A DNA stretch of 64,000 nucleotides. It comes from Occultella gossypii. GTDB taxonomy: Bacteria; Actinomycetota; Actinomycetes; Actinomycetales; Beutenbergiaceae. Numbering within the stretch: position 1 is the first letter of the stretch; each line of letters opens with the position of its first letter. The notes beneath the pieces were generated by a model that saw only the letters and a list, made by a program, of their open reading frames with translations, was not told the DNA's origin and ran no database searches. The position numbers and the translations under genes were made by a program. The stretch covers positions 186,001-250,000 of the forward strand of contig NZ_JAGSHT010000013.1 in assembly GCF_019947135.1 (NCBI RefSeq), written 5' to 3'. Positions 35,126 to 47,827 of this stretch are shown here, one piece after another.

Positions 35126-35884
35126 ATGACTGACCTTCCATTCGGCGACCGGGTTGCGATCGTGACCGGCGCCGGCTCGGGCCTGGGCGAGGCGATCGCG
35201 AAGGAGCTCGCGGCCGGCGGCGCCGCGGTGGTGGTCAGCGACCTGAACCTCGACAGCGCGACCCGGGTCTCCGAGGAGATCGTGGCGGCCGGCGGCAGCG
35301 CGTCCCCGTTCGCGCACGACGTGGCGAGCGCGGACACCTCGCGCGCTCTCGTGGCGCACACAGTGACCACGTACGGCGGCCTGCATCTGGCCGTGAACAA
35401 CGCCGGCATCGGCGGCGCGCAAGCGCCCGTCGGCGAGGTCGACCTGACCGACTGGAACCGGGTCATCGACATCAACCTGAACGGCGTCCTGTACGGGATG
35501 CGGTACCAGATCCCGGAGATGCTCAAGGATCCGCGGCGCAGCGCGATCGTGAACATGGCCTCGATCCATGGCGCGGTGGCGGCGCCCGGCAACGCCGCCT
35601 ACACCGCGGCCAAGCACGCCATCGTCGGGCTCACCAAGAACGCGGCCGCGGAGTACGGCCCGGCGGGCCTGCGGATCAACTCCGTCGGCCCCGCGTACAT
35701 CGACACCCCGCTCCTGCTGGACCTGCCCGACGAGTTCCGTGCCGCCCTGATCGGCAAGCACCCGCTCGGCCGGCTCGGGCTGCCCGAGGAGGTCTCCGCG
35801 CTGGTCTGCTTCCTGCTCTCGGACCGGGCCAGCTTCATCACCGGCAGCTACCACCTGGTCGACGGCGGCTACACGGCCGTGTAA
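35126..35884 (+). CDS. short-chain dehydrogenase/reductase (classical SDR)
   Basis: 252 residues. TGAGSGLG (NAD(P)-binding), NNAGIG, catalytic Ser in NMASIHG, YTAAK (Tyr-X3-Lys) and the VDGGYTAV ending. Asp at the end of the second strand (VVVSDLNLD) favours NAD(H). Oxidises or reduces an unknown alcohol/ketone. It faces the DAHP synthase gene divergently and converges on the prp operon. Confidence 0.9.
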   Translation: MTDLPFGDRVAIVTGAGSGLGEAIAKELAAGGAAVVVSDLNLDSATRVSEEIVAAGGSASPFAHDVASADTSRALVAHTVTTYGGLHLAVNNAGIGGAQAPVGEVDLTDWNRVIDINLNGVLYGMRYQIPEMLKDPRRSAIVNMASIHGAVAAPGNAAYTAAKHAIVGLTKNAAAEYGPAGLRINSVGPAYIDTPLLLDLPDEFRAALIGKHPLGRLGLPEEVSALVCFLLSDRASFITGSYHLVDGGYTAV

Positions 35885-35902
35885 CCGCCGTCGACCGTGC
35901 TG

Positions 35903-37024
35903 TCAGGCTCGCGTGGGAACCTCCCGCTGGTCCGGTCCGACGTACTCGCTCAGCGGCCGGATCAGCGCGTTCGAGGCGGCCTGCTCCATGATGTGCGCGG
36001 TCCACCCGGTCACCCGGGACGCCACGAACAGCGGCGTGAAGGTCGGGGTGTCGAAACCCATCAGGTGGTAGGCGGGACCGGCCGGGTAGTCCAGGTTGGG
36101 CTTGATGTTCTTGCTCCTCGCCATCGCCTGCTCGAGCGTGGTGTACAGGTCGCCGAGATCGGGCCGGTCGTAGTGGGCCACCAGGTCGTCCAGGACGGAC
36201 TTCATCGTCGGCACCCGGGAGTCGCCGTTCTTGTAGACCCGGTGCCCGAAGCCCATGATCTTCTTCTTGTTCGCGAGCGCGTCCTCCAGCCAGGCCTCGG
36301 CGGCGTCGGCGGACCCGATCTCGTCGAACGTGGCCATCACGGCCTCGTTCGCGCCACCATGCAGCGGCCCCTTGAGCGCACCGATCGCACCGACCACGGC
36401 CGAGTGCAGATCCGCCAGCGTCGAGGTGATCACGCGGGCAGTGAAGGTGGAGGCGTTGAAGGAGTGCTCCGCGTAGAGGACCATCGAGACCTCGAACGCG
36501 CGCACCACCTCCGGCTCGGGGACCTCGCCGAACGTCATGTACAGGAAGTTCTCGGCGTAGCCGAGGTCCGCACGCGGCGGCACGAGCTCCTGGCCGCGGC
36601 GACGGCGCTGGTCGAAGGCGACGACGGCGGGGAGCTGGGCGAACAGGCGCAGAGACTTCGCGAGGCTCGCCTCGGGCGAGGGGTCCTCGGCGGCCGGGTC
36701 GTGCGCGCCGATGACGGAGACCGCGGTACGGCACACATCCATCGGGTGGCAGGTGGTGGGCAGGGACGTGATGACGTCCACGACGCCGTCGGGCAGGGCC
36801 CGCTGGGCACGCTCGGCCTCGTTCTGGGCCGCCAGCTCGGCCTCCGTGGGCAGCTCGCCGTGCCAGAGCAGGTAGGCGACCTCCTCGAACGAGCAGTGCG
36901 CGGCAAGGTCCTGCACGGGGTAGCCGCGGTAGAGCAGCGAGTTGGTCTCGGGGTTGACCTTGGAGATGGAGGTGACGTCGACGACGACCCCGGCCAGCCC
37001 CTTCTTGATGTCGGTCTCGGTCAT
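35903..37024 (-). CDS. prpC: 2-methylcitrate synthase / citrate synthase
   Basis: 373 residues; GGAGGACACC before the ATG at 37024. Condenses propionyl-CoA with oxaloacetate to 2-methylcitrate. Features: LLYRGYPVQDLAAHCSFEEVAYLL, HSFNASTFTARV (catalytic His), HGGANEAVM (His) and MGFGHRVYKNGDSR (His), plus a late Asp in the PNLDYPAGPAYH region. Last gene of the prp operon, 47 bp after prpB. Confidence 0.93.
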   Translation of the reverse strand: MTETDIKKGLAGVVVDVTSISKVNPETNSLLYRGYPVQDLAAHCSFEEVAYLLWHGELPTEAELAAQNEAERAQRALPDGVVDVITSLPTTCHPMDVCRTAVSVIGAHDPAAEDPSPEASLAKSLRLFAQLPAVVAFDQRRRRGQELVPPRADLGYAENFLYMTFGEVPEPEVVRAFEVSMVLYAEHSFNASTFTARVITSTLADLHSAVVGAIGALKGPLHGGANEAVMATFDEIGSADAAEAWLEDALANKKKIMGFGHRVYKNGDSRVPTMKSVLDDLVAHYDRPDLGDLYTTLEQAMARSKNIKPNLDYPAGPAYHLMGFDTPTFTPLFVASRVTGWTAHIMEQAASNALIRPLSEYVGPDQREVPTRA

Positions 37025-37071
37025 GGTGTGTCCTCCATCGGTCGGTGGATCGGTGCTGCTGGGGTGCCGGC

Positions 37072-37965
37072 TCAGGGCCGGTAGGTGAAGATCTCGGAGT
37101 CGAACTCGTTGTACGCGGCGTAGTCGAGCAGCTCGTAGAGCCGGGCACGGGTCTGCATCCGGGGCACCACGCCCGCCTGGGTGCCGGCGGCCACGATCTC
37201 GTCCAGGCCCCGCTCGGCCTCCCCCATCGCCAGCCGCAGCAGGGTCACCGGGTAGATCACGATGCGCACCCCGGCGGAGGCGAGCTCGGCGGTGGTGAAC
37301 AGCTCGGACTTCCCGAACTCGGTCATGTTCGCGAGCACCGGCACGTCCACCGCGGACGCCACGGCCTCGAACTCACCGAGGTCGGCCATCGCCTCCGGGA
37401 AGATCGCGTCCGCGCCGGCATCGACGAGTGCCTTGGCCCGGTCGACCGCGGCGTCGAGCCCGTCGATGGCGCGCACGTCGGTGCGGGCCATGATGAGGAA
37501 GTCCGGGTCACGCCGGGCGTCCGCGGCGGCGCGGATCCGCTTGACCGCGTCACCGAGCCCCACCACGGACTTACCGTCGAGGTGCCCGCACCGCTTCGGG
37601 TTGACCTGGTCCTCGATGTGGGCGCCGGCGAGCCCGGCGTCCTCGAGGATCTGGATGGTGCGTGCCACGTTCATGGGTTCGCCGAAGCCGGTGTCCGCGT
37701 CCACGATCGAGGGCAGGTTCGTCATCCGGGCGATCTGCCCGGAGCGGGCCGCCACCTCGGTCAGCGTGGTGAGCCCGATGTCCGGCAGGCCGAGGTCGGC
37801 CGACAGCACGGCCCCGGAGATGTAGACACCCTCGAAGCCCTTCTCCTCGATCAGCCGTGCCGAGAGCGGGTTGAACGCCCCTGGCAGGCGCAGCAGGTCC
37901 GGGCCGGCAAGGGCCTCGCGCAGCCTGCGCCGCTTCTCCGACGCACTCGTCGGTGCGTGCAACAT
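37072..37965 (-). CDS. prpB: methylisocitrate lyase
   Basis: 297 residues, ATG at 37965 sharing its A with the prpD stop (TGATG). Splits 2-methylisocitrate to pyruvate and succinate. Diagnostic: PGAFNPLSARLIEEKGFEGVY, SIVDADTGFG (metal), and the catalytic loop HIEDQVNPKRCGHLDGK with the KRCGH cysteine. Confidence 0.95.
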   Translation of the reverse strand: MLHAPTSASEKRRRLREALAGPDLLRLPGAFNPLSARLIEEKGFEGVYISGAVLSADLGLPDIGLTTLTEVAARSGQIARMTNLPSIVDADTGFGEPMNVARTIQILEDAGLAGAHIEDQVNPKRCGHLDGKSVVGLGDAVKRIRAAADARRDPDFLIMARTDVRAIDGLDAAVDRAKALVDAGADAIFPEAMADLGEFEAVASAVDVPVLANMTEFGKSELFTTAELASAGVRIVIYPVTLLRLAMGEAERGLDEIVAAGTQAGVVPRMQTRARLYELLDYAAYNEFDSEIFTYRP

Positions 37966-39479
37966 CAGAACAGGCCCTTCGGCGAGCGCACCGTCCCGAG
38001 CAGCCCCGACCGGGCGACCACGGTGAGCTGGGACAGTTGGCCCGCCTCGAGCTCCGGCAGCCGGGCCGCGACCGCGAGGAACCGGTCGATCTCGGCCGGC
38101 TCGAGGACGCCGTCGGCCAGGGTGCGGAACTTCTCCACGTACTGCGCGCGCTCGAACGGACGGGCGCCGAGCGGGTGCGCGTCGGCCACGGCGATCTCCT
38201 CGACGATCCGCTGCCCGTCGACGGTGGTGATCTCCATCCGGCCCCCGAACGCCTTCTCGGCCGGGTCGGTGGAGTGGTACCGGCGGGTCCACTCCGGGTC
38301 CTCGGCCGTGGTGATCTTGCGCCACAGGTCCACGGTGTCCGGGCGGTTGGCCCGCTCCGGGGCGTAGGAGCGCTCGTGGTGCCAGGCGCCGTCCTGCAGC
38401 GCCACCGCGACGATGTACGGGATGGAGTGGTCGAGCGTCTCGCGGGTGGCCGACGGCGAGTACTTCTGCGGGTCGTTCGCGCCCGAGCCGATCACGTAGT
38501 GGGTGTGGTGGCTGGTGTGGATCACGATCGAGGCGATCCGGCCCGGGTCGGCCAGATCGGGGCGGGTCCGGTGCAGGCGCCGGGCCAGGTCGATGAGCGC
38601 CTGCGACTGGTACTCGGCCGAGTGCTCCTTCGTGTACGTGTCGAGGATCCCGGTGCGCGGCTCCCCCGGGCCGGGCAGCGGCACGTCGTAGGTCGCGTCC
38701 GGGCCGTCCAGGAGCCAGGCGATCACGCCGTCCTCGCCCTCGTAGATCGGCTCGGGGGACGTCTGACCGCGCATCGCCCGGTCCACGGCCTCGATCGCGA
38801 GCTTGCCGGCAAGCGCGGGCGCGTAGGCCTTCCAGGTCGAGATCTGGCCCTTGCGGGACTGTCGGGTCGCGGTCGTGGTGTGCAGGGCCTGGCCGATGGC
38901 CTGGAAGATCGTCTCGGTGTCCAGCCCGAGCAGGGTGCCGATCCCGGCGGCGGCGCTCGGCCCGAGGTGGGCCACGTGGTCGATCTTGTGCTTGTGCAGG
39001 CTGATCGCCCGGACCAGGTCCACCTGGATCTCGTACCCGGTGGTGATGCCGCGGACCAGGTCCGCACCGGAGGCGCCGGCGTGCTGGGCGACCGCGAGGA
39101 TCGGTGGGATGTTGTCCCCGGGGTGGGAGTACTCGGCGGCCAGGAACGTGTCGTGATAATCGAGCTCACGCACGGCGACCCCGTTCGCCCACGCGGCCCA
39201 CTCGGGGCTCACCCGCAGGTCCGGGCTGCGCCCGAACACCGTCGATCCGGGCGTGTACGGGTGCGCGAGGGCCTGCGAGCGCGCCGCCACCACCGGGGCC
39301 CGCAGCAGCGAGGCGGTCGCCACGGCGGCGTTGTCGATCACCCGGTTGATGATCATCTCGGTGACCTCCGCGGTCACCGGCACCGGGTCGGTCGCGAGCT
39401 CCGCCAATTTCCAGGCGAGCTGCTCGGATCGGGGCAGGTCCTCGTCGCTGCGGTGGGTGCGTACCTGGTGGGTGATCAT
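37965..39479 (-). CDS. prpD: 2-methylcitrate dehydratase (MmgE/PrpD)
   Basis: 504 residues from the ATG at 39479, with GGAG six bases upstream. A GTG at 39497 overlapping the regulator stop (GTGA) is an alternative that would add six residues. MmgE/PrpD fold: [57 protein letters not shown] and [24 protein letters not shown]. Dehydrates methylcitrate in the second step of the pathway. Confidence 0.93.
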   Translation of the reverse strand: MITHQVRTHRSDEDLPRSEQLAWKLAELATDPVPVTAEVTEMIINRVIDNAAVATASLLRAPVVAARSQALAHPYTPGSTVFGRSPDLRVSPEWAAWANGVAVRELDYHDTFLAAEYSHPGDNIPPILAVAQHAGASGADLVRGITTGYEIQVDLVRAISLHKHKIDHVAHLGPSAAAGIGTLLGLDTETIFQAIGQALHTTTATRQSRKGQISTWKAYAPALAGKLAIEAVDRAMRGQTSPEPIYEGEDGVIAWLLDGPDATYDVPLPGPGEPRTGILDTYTKEHSAEYQSQALIDLARRLHRTRPDLADPGRIASIVIHTSHHTHYVIGSGANDPQKYSPSATRETLDHSIPYIVAVALQDGAWHHERSYAPERANRPDTVDLWRKITTAEDPEWTRRYHSTDPAEKAFGGRMEITTVDGQRIVEEIAVADAHPLGARPFERAQYVEKFRTLADGVLEPAEIDRFLAVAARLPELEAGQLSQLTVVARSGLLGTVRSPKGLF

Positions 39480-39493
39480 GGGCGTCTCCGATT

Positions 39494-40207
39494 TCACGCG
39501 GTGGGTTCGTTGACCGATGGCGCGGGTGGCCCCGTCGGTGCTGGTCGTGGCGGTGCCGGTTGCAGCGCGGCGGTCTCGTAGGTGTGCAGGATGTGGCCGA
39601 GGCTCGCGCGCAGGTGCACCAGGGTGGCGCTCGAGGCGAGTTCGGCGTCTCCGTCAAGGATGGCCCGGGCCACGACTCGGTGCTCGCCGACGGACTCCAG
39701 CAGCCGGGCCGGGTGGTCCCGGGCCACGCGCCGGAGCCGACGCAGGTGCAGCCGCACCCCGTCGAGCGCCTGGGTCAGGAACCGGCTTGCCGCGGCCGCG
39801 TCGATGGCGTCGTCGAGGCGCTGCACCAGGTCGTAGTAGGCGGCCCGGTCCTCCGGGCGGCCGAGGTCGAGGTCGACGGCGGCGCCCAGGTCCGCGACGA
39901 GCGTCCGGAACGGTCCTGGGTCGCGTCGCTCGGCCGCGAGCCGAGCCAGCCGCGTCTCGACGGCGATCCGCAGGTCGAACAGGTCGCTCACGTCCGCGGG
40001 CGCCAGGTCGGTCACGACCGCGCCGCGGGCGCCGGCGCCGCGCACCAGGCCATCGGCTGCGAGCCGGGCGAGGGCCTCGCGGACGGGGGTGCGGGAGACA
40101 CCCAGCCGCTGCGCCTGCTCCACCTCGCCCAGGGGCGTCCCGGGCGGTAGCCGCCAGTCGAGGATGTCCTGGCGGAGCGCGGAATAGGCCCGTGAGCCAG
40201 CCCGCAT
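39494..40207 (-). CDS. GntR-family regulator (FCD subfamily) of the prp operon
   Basis: 237 residues; strong AAGGAGG before the ATG. N-terminal winged helix ([43 protein letters not shown]) and FCD ligand domain ([21 protein letters not shown], later [14 protein letters not shown]). First gene of the prp operon and overlapping prpD, so it probably senses a methylcitrate-cycle intermediate and regulates its own operon. Many actinobacteria use PrpR-type regulators here instead. Confidence 0.88.
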   Translation of the reverse strand: MRAGSRAYSALRQDILDWRLPPGTPLGEVEQAQRLGVSRTPVREALARLAADGLVRGAGARGAVVTDLAPADVSDLFDLRIAVETRLARLAAERRDPGPFRTLVADLGAAVDLDLGRPEDRAAYYDLVQRLDDAIDAAAASRFLTQALDGVRLHLRRLRRVARDHPARLLESVGEHRVVARAILDGDAELASSATLVHLRASLGHILHTYETAALQPAPPRPAPTGPPAPSVNEPTA

Positions 40208-40242
40208 CTCGTCGCCCTCCTTGGTCAGATCTTGACCCCAGC

Positions 40243-40300
40243 GTATACATAAGAGCGAATTTTGGCCAGCAAGTGAGGCAAATCCGAATGATATGTATAC
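40243..40300. promoter_or_regulatory. paired GTATAC operators upstream of prp operon
   Basis: GTATAC at 40243-40248 (gcGTATACAT) and 40295-40300 (atATGTATACAA), 52 bp apart. FCD-type GntR proteins commonly bind TNGTATACNA-like palindromes; the second site fits well. The spacing of five helical turns would allow looping. Binding is inferred. Confidence 0.6.
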
Positions 40301-40420
40301 AACCGGAGGTCCGATCGGCCTGACACCGGAATCGATCCGGCGATCCGTCGCACCGGACGAGCAGATCCGGCCACCTCGAGCACGGCAACCGGGCCGTCAT
40401 CGTGGTCGTAGGCTGCGGAC

Positions 40421-42298
40421 ATGCCGATCGATCGTGCCATTGGCCGCGCCCACCGAGCCGCCGACCGCGCCACCCGGGCCGCTGGGAACACCAACGAGGC
40501 GTGGCCCCCGCCGCCCTGGGAGGAGCGCTTCCGAGCACGCCGGGTGGGCCTGCCCGAGTGGGCCCGGGGCAACCCGGACCGCGCGGTGGTCATCGCGACC
40601 GCGGGCGGGGCGCAGCAGGTGCATTCGTGGACCGTCTCCACCGGCGCCTTGGTGCGGGCCACGGACCGTCCGCACGGCACCACCGACGCGACGATCGACC
40701 CTACGGGGGCGTGGATCTGGTGGTTCGACGACACCGACGGTGACGAGCTCGGCACCTGGCGCCGGCAGCCGTTCGCCTCGACGGTGACCCGCCGGCCCGA
40801 GCACCCCATCAACCTGCCGCCCGCCTACGATGCCGGACTCCTCCTCCACGACGACGGCACCGCCGTCATCGGCCGCAGCGACGACGCCTACGGAACCCAG
40901 ATCCACGCCGTCCGCGCCGGGGTACCCGACGCGGTGCCGGTGCCGCTGTACCACCACGCCCAGGACGCGGAGGCCGCGGCCCTGAGCCGCGACGGCAACC
41001 TGGTCGCCGTCGAGCACAGCGAGCGCGGCGACAACCGTCACCCGGCGATCCGGGTGCTCTCCGTGGACAACGGCGCCCGGATCGCCGATCTCGACGACGG
41101 GCCCGGCCTCGGGCTGTGGGCGATCGCGTTCGCACCACTGCCCGGGGACCCGCGGCTTCTGGTGCGGCACGAGCGTTCCGGCGCCAACCGGCTGCTGATC
41201 TGGGACGTGCGCACCGGACTGATCCGGCCGATCGACCCGGGCCTGCCGGGCGACGTCGCCGATGCCGACTTCTTCCCCGACGGACGCTCCCTGCTCATCG
41301 CCCAGGACCACGAGGCGCGCACCCTGCTGTTCCGCTACGACCTCCAGGACGGCTCCGTACGCCAGGTGGGTTCCGCCGTCGGCACCGTCTCCGGGGCCAC
41401 GCCCCGTCCGGACGGCGACGTCTGGATCGCGCGCTCGTCGGCCGCCGAGCCCCGCGAGGTGGTCTCGGCCGCCACCGGCGCCGCCCTGATCACGTTGAAC
41501 GGGCCGCGACCGCCGGCGTCCGTGCCGGTGGAGGACGTCTGGGCGGATGGCCCGGGCGGGCGCATCCACGGCCTGCTGCGCCGCCCGTCGACGGGCTCCG
41601 CCCCCTACCCGGTGGTCGTGGACGTGCACGGCGGCCCCACCTGGCACGACTCGGACTCCTTCGACCCGTACGCGGCGGCGTGGACCGACCACGGCTTCGC
41701 GGTCCTGAAGGTGAACTACCGCGGCTCCACCGGGTACGGCTCCGCGTGGCGGGACGCGCTCCAGGCGAAGGTCGGCTTCACCGAGCTCGCCGACATCGCC
41801 GCCGTGCACGACGCCCTAGTCGCGGACGGCACGCTCGATGCGAACCGGTCGGTGCTGGTCGGTGCCTCCTGGGGTGGGTACCTGACCCTGCTCGGGCTGG
41901 GCACCCAGCCGGAGCGGTGGACCCTCGGGGTCGCCGGGGTGCCTGTCGCCGACTACATCGCCGCCTATGAGGACGAGATGGACAGCCTGAAGGCGTTCGA
42001 CCGGTCCCTGTTCGGCGGCTCGCCGGAGGAGGTGCCGGACGCCTACCGGGTCTCCTCACCGCTGACCTACGTCGACGCGGTGCGGGCACCGGTGCTGATC
42101 CTCGCCGGCCAGAACGACCCGCGGTGCCCGTACCGGCAGATCGAGAACTACGTGACCGCGCTGCGCGGCCACGGCGCCACCGTGGAGACGTACACCTATG
42201 ACGCCGGCCACGGGTCCCATGTGGACCACGAGCGGGTGCGGCAGATGCGCGCCGAGCTCGAGTTCGTGCTCCGGCATCTCCCGGGCGCGCGGGCCTGA
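40421..42298 (+). CDS. S9 family prolyl-oligopeptidase-type peptidase
   Basis: 625 residues. An N-terminal beta-propeller of about 375 residues (repeated AALSRDGNLVAVE-like strands) and an alpha/beta hydrolase domain: DVHGGPTWHDSDSF, LVGASWGGYLTLLGLG (Ser483), NDPRCPY (Asp566) and YDAGHGSH (His597). Resembles acylaminoacyl/dipeptidyl peptidases of S9C. Divergent from the prp operon, 213 bp apart. Intracellular, as there is no signal peptide. Confidence 0.9.
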   Translation: MPIDRAIGRAHRAADRATRAAGNTNEAWPPPPWEERFRARRVGLPEWARGNPDRAVVIATAGGAQQVHSWTVSTGALVRATDRPHGTTDATIDPTGAWIWWFDDTDGDELGTWRRQPFASTVTRRPEHPINLPPAYDAGLLLHDDGTAVIGRSDDAYGTQIHAVRAGVPDAVPVPLYHHAQDAEAAALSRDGNLVAVEHSERGDNRHPAIRVLSVDNGARIADLDDGPGLGLWAIAFAPLPGDPRLLVRHERSGANRLLIWDVRTGLIRPIDPGLPGDVADADFFPDGRSLLIAQDHEARTLLFRYDLQDGSVRQVGSAVGTVSGATPRPDGDVWIARSSAAEPREVVSAATGAALITLNGPRPPASVPVEDVWADGPGGRIHGLLRRPSTGSAPYPVVVDVHGGPTWHDSDSFDPYAAAWTDHGFAVLKVNYRGSTGYGSAWRDALQAKVGFTELADIAAVHDALVADGTLDANRSVLVGASWGGYLTLLGLGTQPERWTLGVAGVPVADYIAAYEDEMDSLKAFDRSLFGGSPEEVPDAYRVSSPLTYVDAVRAPVLILAGQNDPRCPYRQIENYVTALRGHGATVETYTYDAGHGSHVDHERVRQMRAELEFVLRHLPGARA

Positions 42299-42366
42299 CG
42301 CCCAGGCACTGTCCCCGGCTCGCCAGGGGTGGTGGGCTGCCTCTCGGGGCCGCCCACCACCGACTC

Positions 42367-44675
<2,309 letters not shown>

Positions 44676-44762
44676 GGAGGCTCCGATGGGGTGGGAAATT
44701 GGAACGTCTGATTCTAGATCGGACCAGTGGGTGGACACGTTTCGGTCCGCATCCCGAAATCA

Positions 44763-45596
44763 TCAGCTGCCGCTGATGACGTCCCAGGTGAGCTTGATGA
44801 TGAGCGCGGCGACCACCACGAGGAACGCGATCCGGATGAAACCGCTGCCCTTCGCCACCGCCATCCGGGTGCCGATGTAGGCGCCGAGGATGTTCGCCGC
44901 GCCGACCACGATCCCGATCCCCCAGAGCACCGCGCCGTATGGCACGAAGAACACCAGGGCCCCGAGGTTGGTGGCGAAGTTCACGATCTTCGCGAGCGCG
45001 CTCGCAGGTAGGAAGGCGTAGCCCAGCACGCTGACCAGACTGATGACGAGGAAGCTGCCGGTCCCGGGGCCGAGCAGCCCGTCGTACGCACCGATCGCGA
45101 GGCCGAGCCCGATGGCCGCGCCGTAGTGCCGGTTCCCGCTCCAGCGCAGGTCCGTGACGGCGCCGAGTTTGGGCTTGGCCGCGGTGTAGATGGCGACGAG
45201 GATCAGCACCACGATGATGATCGGGCGCAGGGCCTGCTCGGGGATGTTCGAGGCCAGCGCCGCGCCGCCGACCGCCGCGACGAAGGCAGCGATCGCCATC
45301 GGTGCCGCCGTGCGCATGTCCGGATGGACCCGCCGGTAGTACGTGATGGAGCTGGTGGACGTGCCCATGATCGAGCCGACCTTGTTCGTGGCCAGGGCCT
45401 GCACGGCGGTGATGTCCGGGACGAACAGCAGCAGGGCCGGGAGCTGGATCAGACCGCCGCCGCCCACCACGGCGTCCACCCAGCCGGCGGCGAACCCGGC
45501 CAGCACGAGCAGCGCGATGACACCGAGTGTCAGCTCCAGGCCACCGGTCCCCGGGAGGGTGATGGTGGCGTCGGCGAGCATCGGGGCGTCGGGCAC
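44763..45596 (-). CDS. TauE/SafE (TSUP) family membrane exporter
   Basis: 277 residues, GTG start (an ATG at 45581 is possible). Seven or eight helices; the TSUP signature is LAGFAAGWVDAVVGGGGLIQLPALLL, echoed in the second half by AIGLGLAIGAYDGLLGPGTGSFLVI. Family members move sulfite, sulfonates or other organic anions. 87 bp upstream of lysC on the same strand. Confidence 0.85.
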   Translation of the reverse strand: MPDAPMLADATITLPGTGGLELTLGVIALLVLAGFAAGWVDAVVGGGGLIQLPALLLFVPDITAVQALATNKVGSIMGTSTSSITYYRRVHPDMRTAAPMAIAAFVAAVGGAALASNIPEQALRPIIIVVLILVAIYTAAKPKLGAVTDLRWSGNRHYGAAIGLGLAIGAYDGLLGPGTGSFLVISLVSVLGYAFLPASALAKIVNFATNLGALVFFVPYGAVLWGIGIVVGAANILGAYIGTRMAVAKGSGFIRIAFLVVVAALIIKLTWDVISGS

Positions 45597-45734
45597 GGAG
45601 CAGGTCTACCACCTCCGCCCTCCCGCCGCCGAGCCGGCCCGAACCATGAGGCACACGATCCGGACACAGGATCCACGCAGGGCACGCCGCTGACTCGCCG
45701 AACACGGCCGCGCCGGCGCCCTACGGTGAGGTCC

Positions 45735-46742
45735 ATGTCCACACCGCTGCCAGCAGGCGGCCCGCCGCCCGATCCGATCGCGACCGCGCCTCCAGGTCCA
45801 CCCGGCCCGCCGGCGGGAGCAGCACCGGCGATCCTGGCCCGGGGCCTGCACCGCTCCTTCGGAACCGTCCGGGCGGTGGCCGGGGTGGACCTGGCCGTGC
45901 GGCGCGGGTCGGTGACCGCGCTGGTCGGCCCGAACGGGTCCGGCAAGACCACGCTCCTGCTGATCCTCGCCGGCCTGCTCGCCCCCGACCACGGCTCCGT
46001 GCTCGTGGCCGGCGCCGATCCCGCCTCCTCGGCCCTGGCCCGGTCCCGGATCGGCTGGATGCCGGACTCCTTCGGCACCTGGGACTCCCTGACCGCCGTC
46101 GAGGTGCTCACCACGATGGCCGGTGCCTACCGGCTCGGACGCGAGGAGGGCAGCGCACGCGCGTGGGACCTGCTCCGCGCGGTGCACCTGGACGACCTGG
46201 CCACGGCCCCGGCGCACACCCTCTCGCGCGGGCAGAAGCAGCGCCTGGGCATGGCCCGGGCGCTGATCAACTCACCCGACGTGCTGCTGCTGGACGAGCC
46301 GGCGTCGGGCCTCGACCCACGCTCGAGGATCGAGATGCGCGCCCTGCTGCGTGGCCTAGCCGCCGGTGGCACCACCGTCCTGATCTCCTCCCACGTCCTC
46401 GCGGAGCTGGACGAGATGGTCGACGACGCCGTGTTCCTCACCCGCGGCCGCACCATCAGTGCCGAGCAGCTGGGCACCGGCGCCGGGACGCGCCGGTGGC
46501 GGCTGCGTTCGCTCGATCCCGCGGCGCTGCAGCGGTGGGCGGCCCAGGCCGGCGTCCCGCTCGTTGCGGACACGGACACCCCCGACGTCGAAGGCTCGGT
46601 CCTCGTCGATGTCGCCGACGATGCGGCCGCCGCGGCGCTGCTCGCCGCAGCGGTCGGTGCGGGGGTTCCGGTGGTCTCGCTCGCTCCTGTCAGCGGTCTG
46701 CTCGAGCAGGCCTACCTCACCCTGGATACGGACCGACGATGA
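45735..46742 (+). CDS. ABC transporter ATPase
   Basis: 335 residues. A Pro-rich N-terminus, then LVGPNGSGKTTLLLILAG (Walker A), LSRGQKQRLGMARAL (signature), VLLLDEPASGLDP (Walker B) and ISSHVLAELDE (His switch), plus a roughly 90-residue C-terminal domain. Overlaps the permease gene by 4 bp (ATGA). Exporter-type; cargo unknown. Confidence 0.92.
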   Translation: MSTPLPAGGPPPDPIATAPPGPPGPPAGAAPAILARGLHRSFGTVRAVAGVDLAVRRGSVTALVGPNGSGKTTLLLILAGLLAPDHGSVLVAGADPASSALARSRIGWMPDSFGTWDSLTAVEVLTTMAGAYRLGREEGSARAWDLLRAVHLDDLATAPAHTLSRGQKQRLGMARALINSPDVLLLDEPASGLDPRSRIEMRALLRGLAAGGTTVLISSHVLAELDEMVDDAVFLTRGRTISAEQLGTGAGTRRWRLRSLDPAALQRWAAQAGVPLVADTDTPDVEGSVLVDVADDAAAAALLAAAVGAGVPVVSLAPVSGLLEQAYLTLDTDRR

Positions 46743-47827
46743 CGACCTTCACCGTTCCGCTGGAACCGAACCACCCGCCCGTTCCGGAGCCGACGGCTCC
46801 CGGCGCTCGGGCGATCTCCTGGCAGGGCGTCCGCACGATCGCCGTCCTGGAGCTGCGCCAACGGATCCGGTCCACGCGTTGGCGGGTCGCCCTGGGGGTC
46901 TGGTTCGGGCTGGTCGGCCTGATCAGCCTGCTGATCGGCGGCGCGTTCGCCGCGCTCGGCGGCGACCCGACGTGGGCGTTCGGTCTGGTCCTGATGTTCG
47001 TGCTCGGCCTCGGCCTGGTGGTGGCGCCGACGCTCGCGTCCACGGCCATCAACGGGGACCGCAACGCCGGCACGCTCGCCATCCTGCAGGTGACGCTGCT
47101 CTCGCCGGCGGACATCGCCGTCGGGAAGCTCCTGGCCGGGTGGGCCGCCGCGCTCGCGTTCCTCACGGTCTCGCTGCCGTTCCTGCTCTGGAGCGCGCTG
47201 CTCGGGGGAACGACGGCGGGCGGCTTCGTCCTCTCGCTCGTGGTGCTCGCGCTGCTGCTGGGAGTGGTCTGTGCGATCGGGCTGGGGTTCTCCGCGCTGA
47301 CCGCCCGGACCGCCGGCTCGAGCGTGCTCACCTACGTGGCCGTCGCCTCACTCACGGTGATCTCGCTGATCCTGTTCGTGCTCACGTTCCCGGCCGTGAC
47401 CACCACGGAACAGGTGCAGGTACACGGCATCGTCGAGGAGTCGATCGCCGACGGCGGCGAGTACCGGTGCGAGACCTTCACCGACCAGCGCGAAGTCACC
47501 CACACCGAGCAGACGTGGTGGCTGCTCGCCATCAACCCGTTCGTGATCCTGGCGGACACCGGCGCCCAGCCCGGCCTCGACCCGGACCGATCGGGCCCGT
47601 TCGAAGCGATCCGCGCGGCCACGAACCAGATGCGCAGCGGCCCGCCGGACGTCTTCGAGGAATGCTGGCTGTCCAGCTACGCCGAGCCCAGGGTGGACGA
47701 CGCCGCGCCGGTCTGGCCGTGGGGCCTGGGCGCGAACCTGCTCCTCGGGGCGGCCGGACTGGCCGTCGCGATCCGCCGGCTCCGCGTGCCCTACCGCACC
47801 CTGCCGGGCGGCACCCGGGTGGCGTAG
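46739..47827 (+). CDS. ABC-2 type permease
   Basis: 362 residues, ATG overlapping the ATPase stop. Six hydrophobic helices, e.g. RVALGVWFGLVGLISLLIGG, LVLMFVLGLGLVVAPTLAS, FVLSLVVLALLLGVVCAIGLG, with the NGDRNAGTLAILQVTLLSPADIAVGKLLAGW coupling loop of ABC-2 permeases. An insert with three or four Cys/Asp-rich stretches lies between the last two helices and is probably extracytoplasmic. Confidence 0.88.
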   Translation: MTTFTVPLEPNHPPVPEPTAPGARAISWQGVRTIAVLELRQRIRSTRWRVALGVWFGLVGLISLLIGGAFAALGGDPTWAFGLVLMFVLGLGLVVAPTLASTAINGDRNAGTLAILQVTLLSPADIAVGKLLAGWAAALAFLTVSLPFLLWSALLGGTTAGGFVLSLVVLALLLGVVCAIGLGFSALTARTAGSSVLTYVAVASLTVISLILFVLTFPAVTTTEQVQVHGIVEESIADGGEYRCETFTDQREVTHTEQTWWLLAINPFVILADTGAQPGLDPDRSGPFEAIRAATNQMRSGPPDVFEECWLSSYAEPRVDDAAPVWPWGLGANLLLGAAGLAVAIRRLRVPYRTLPGGTRVA

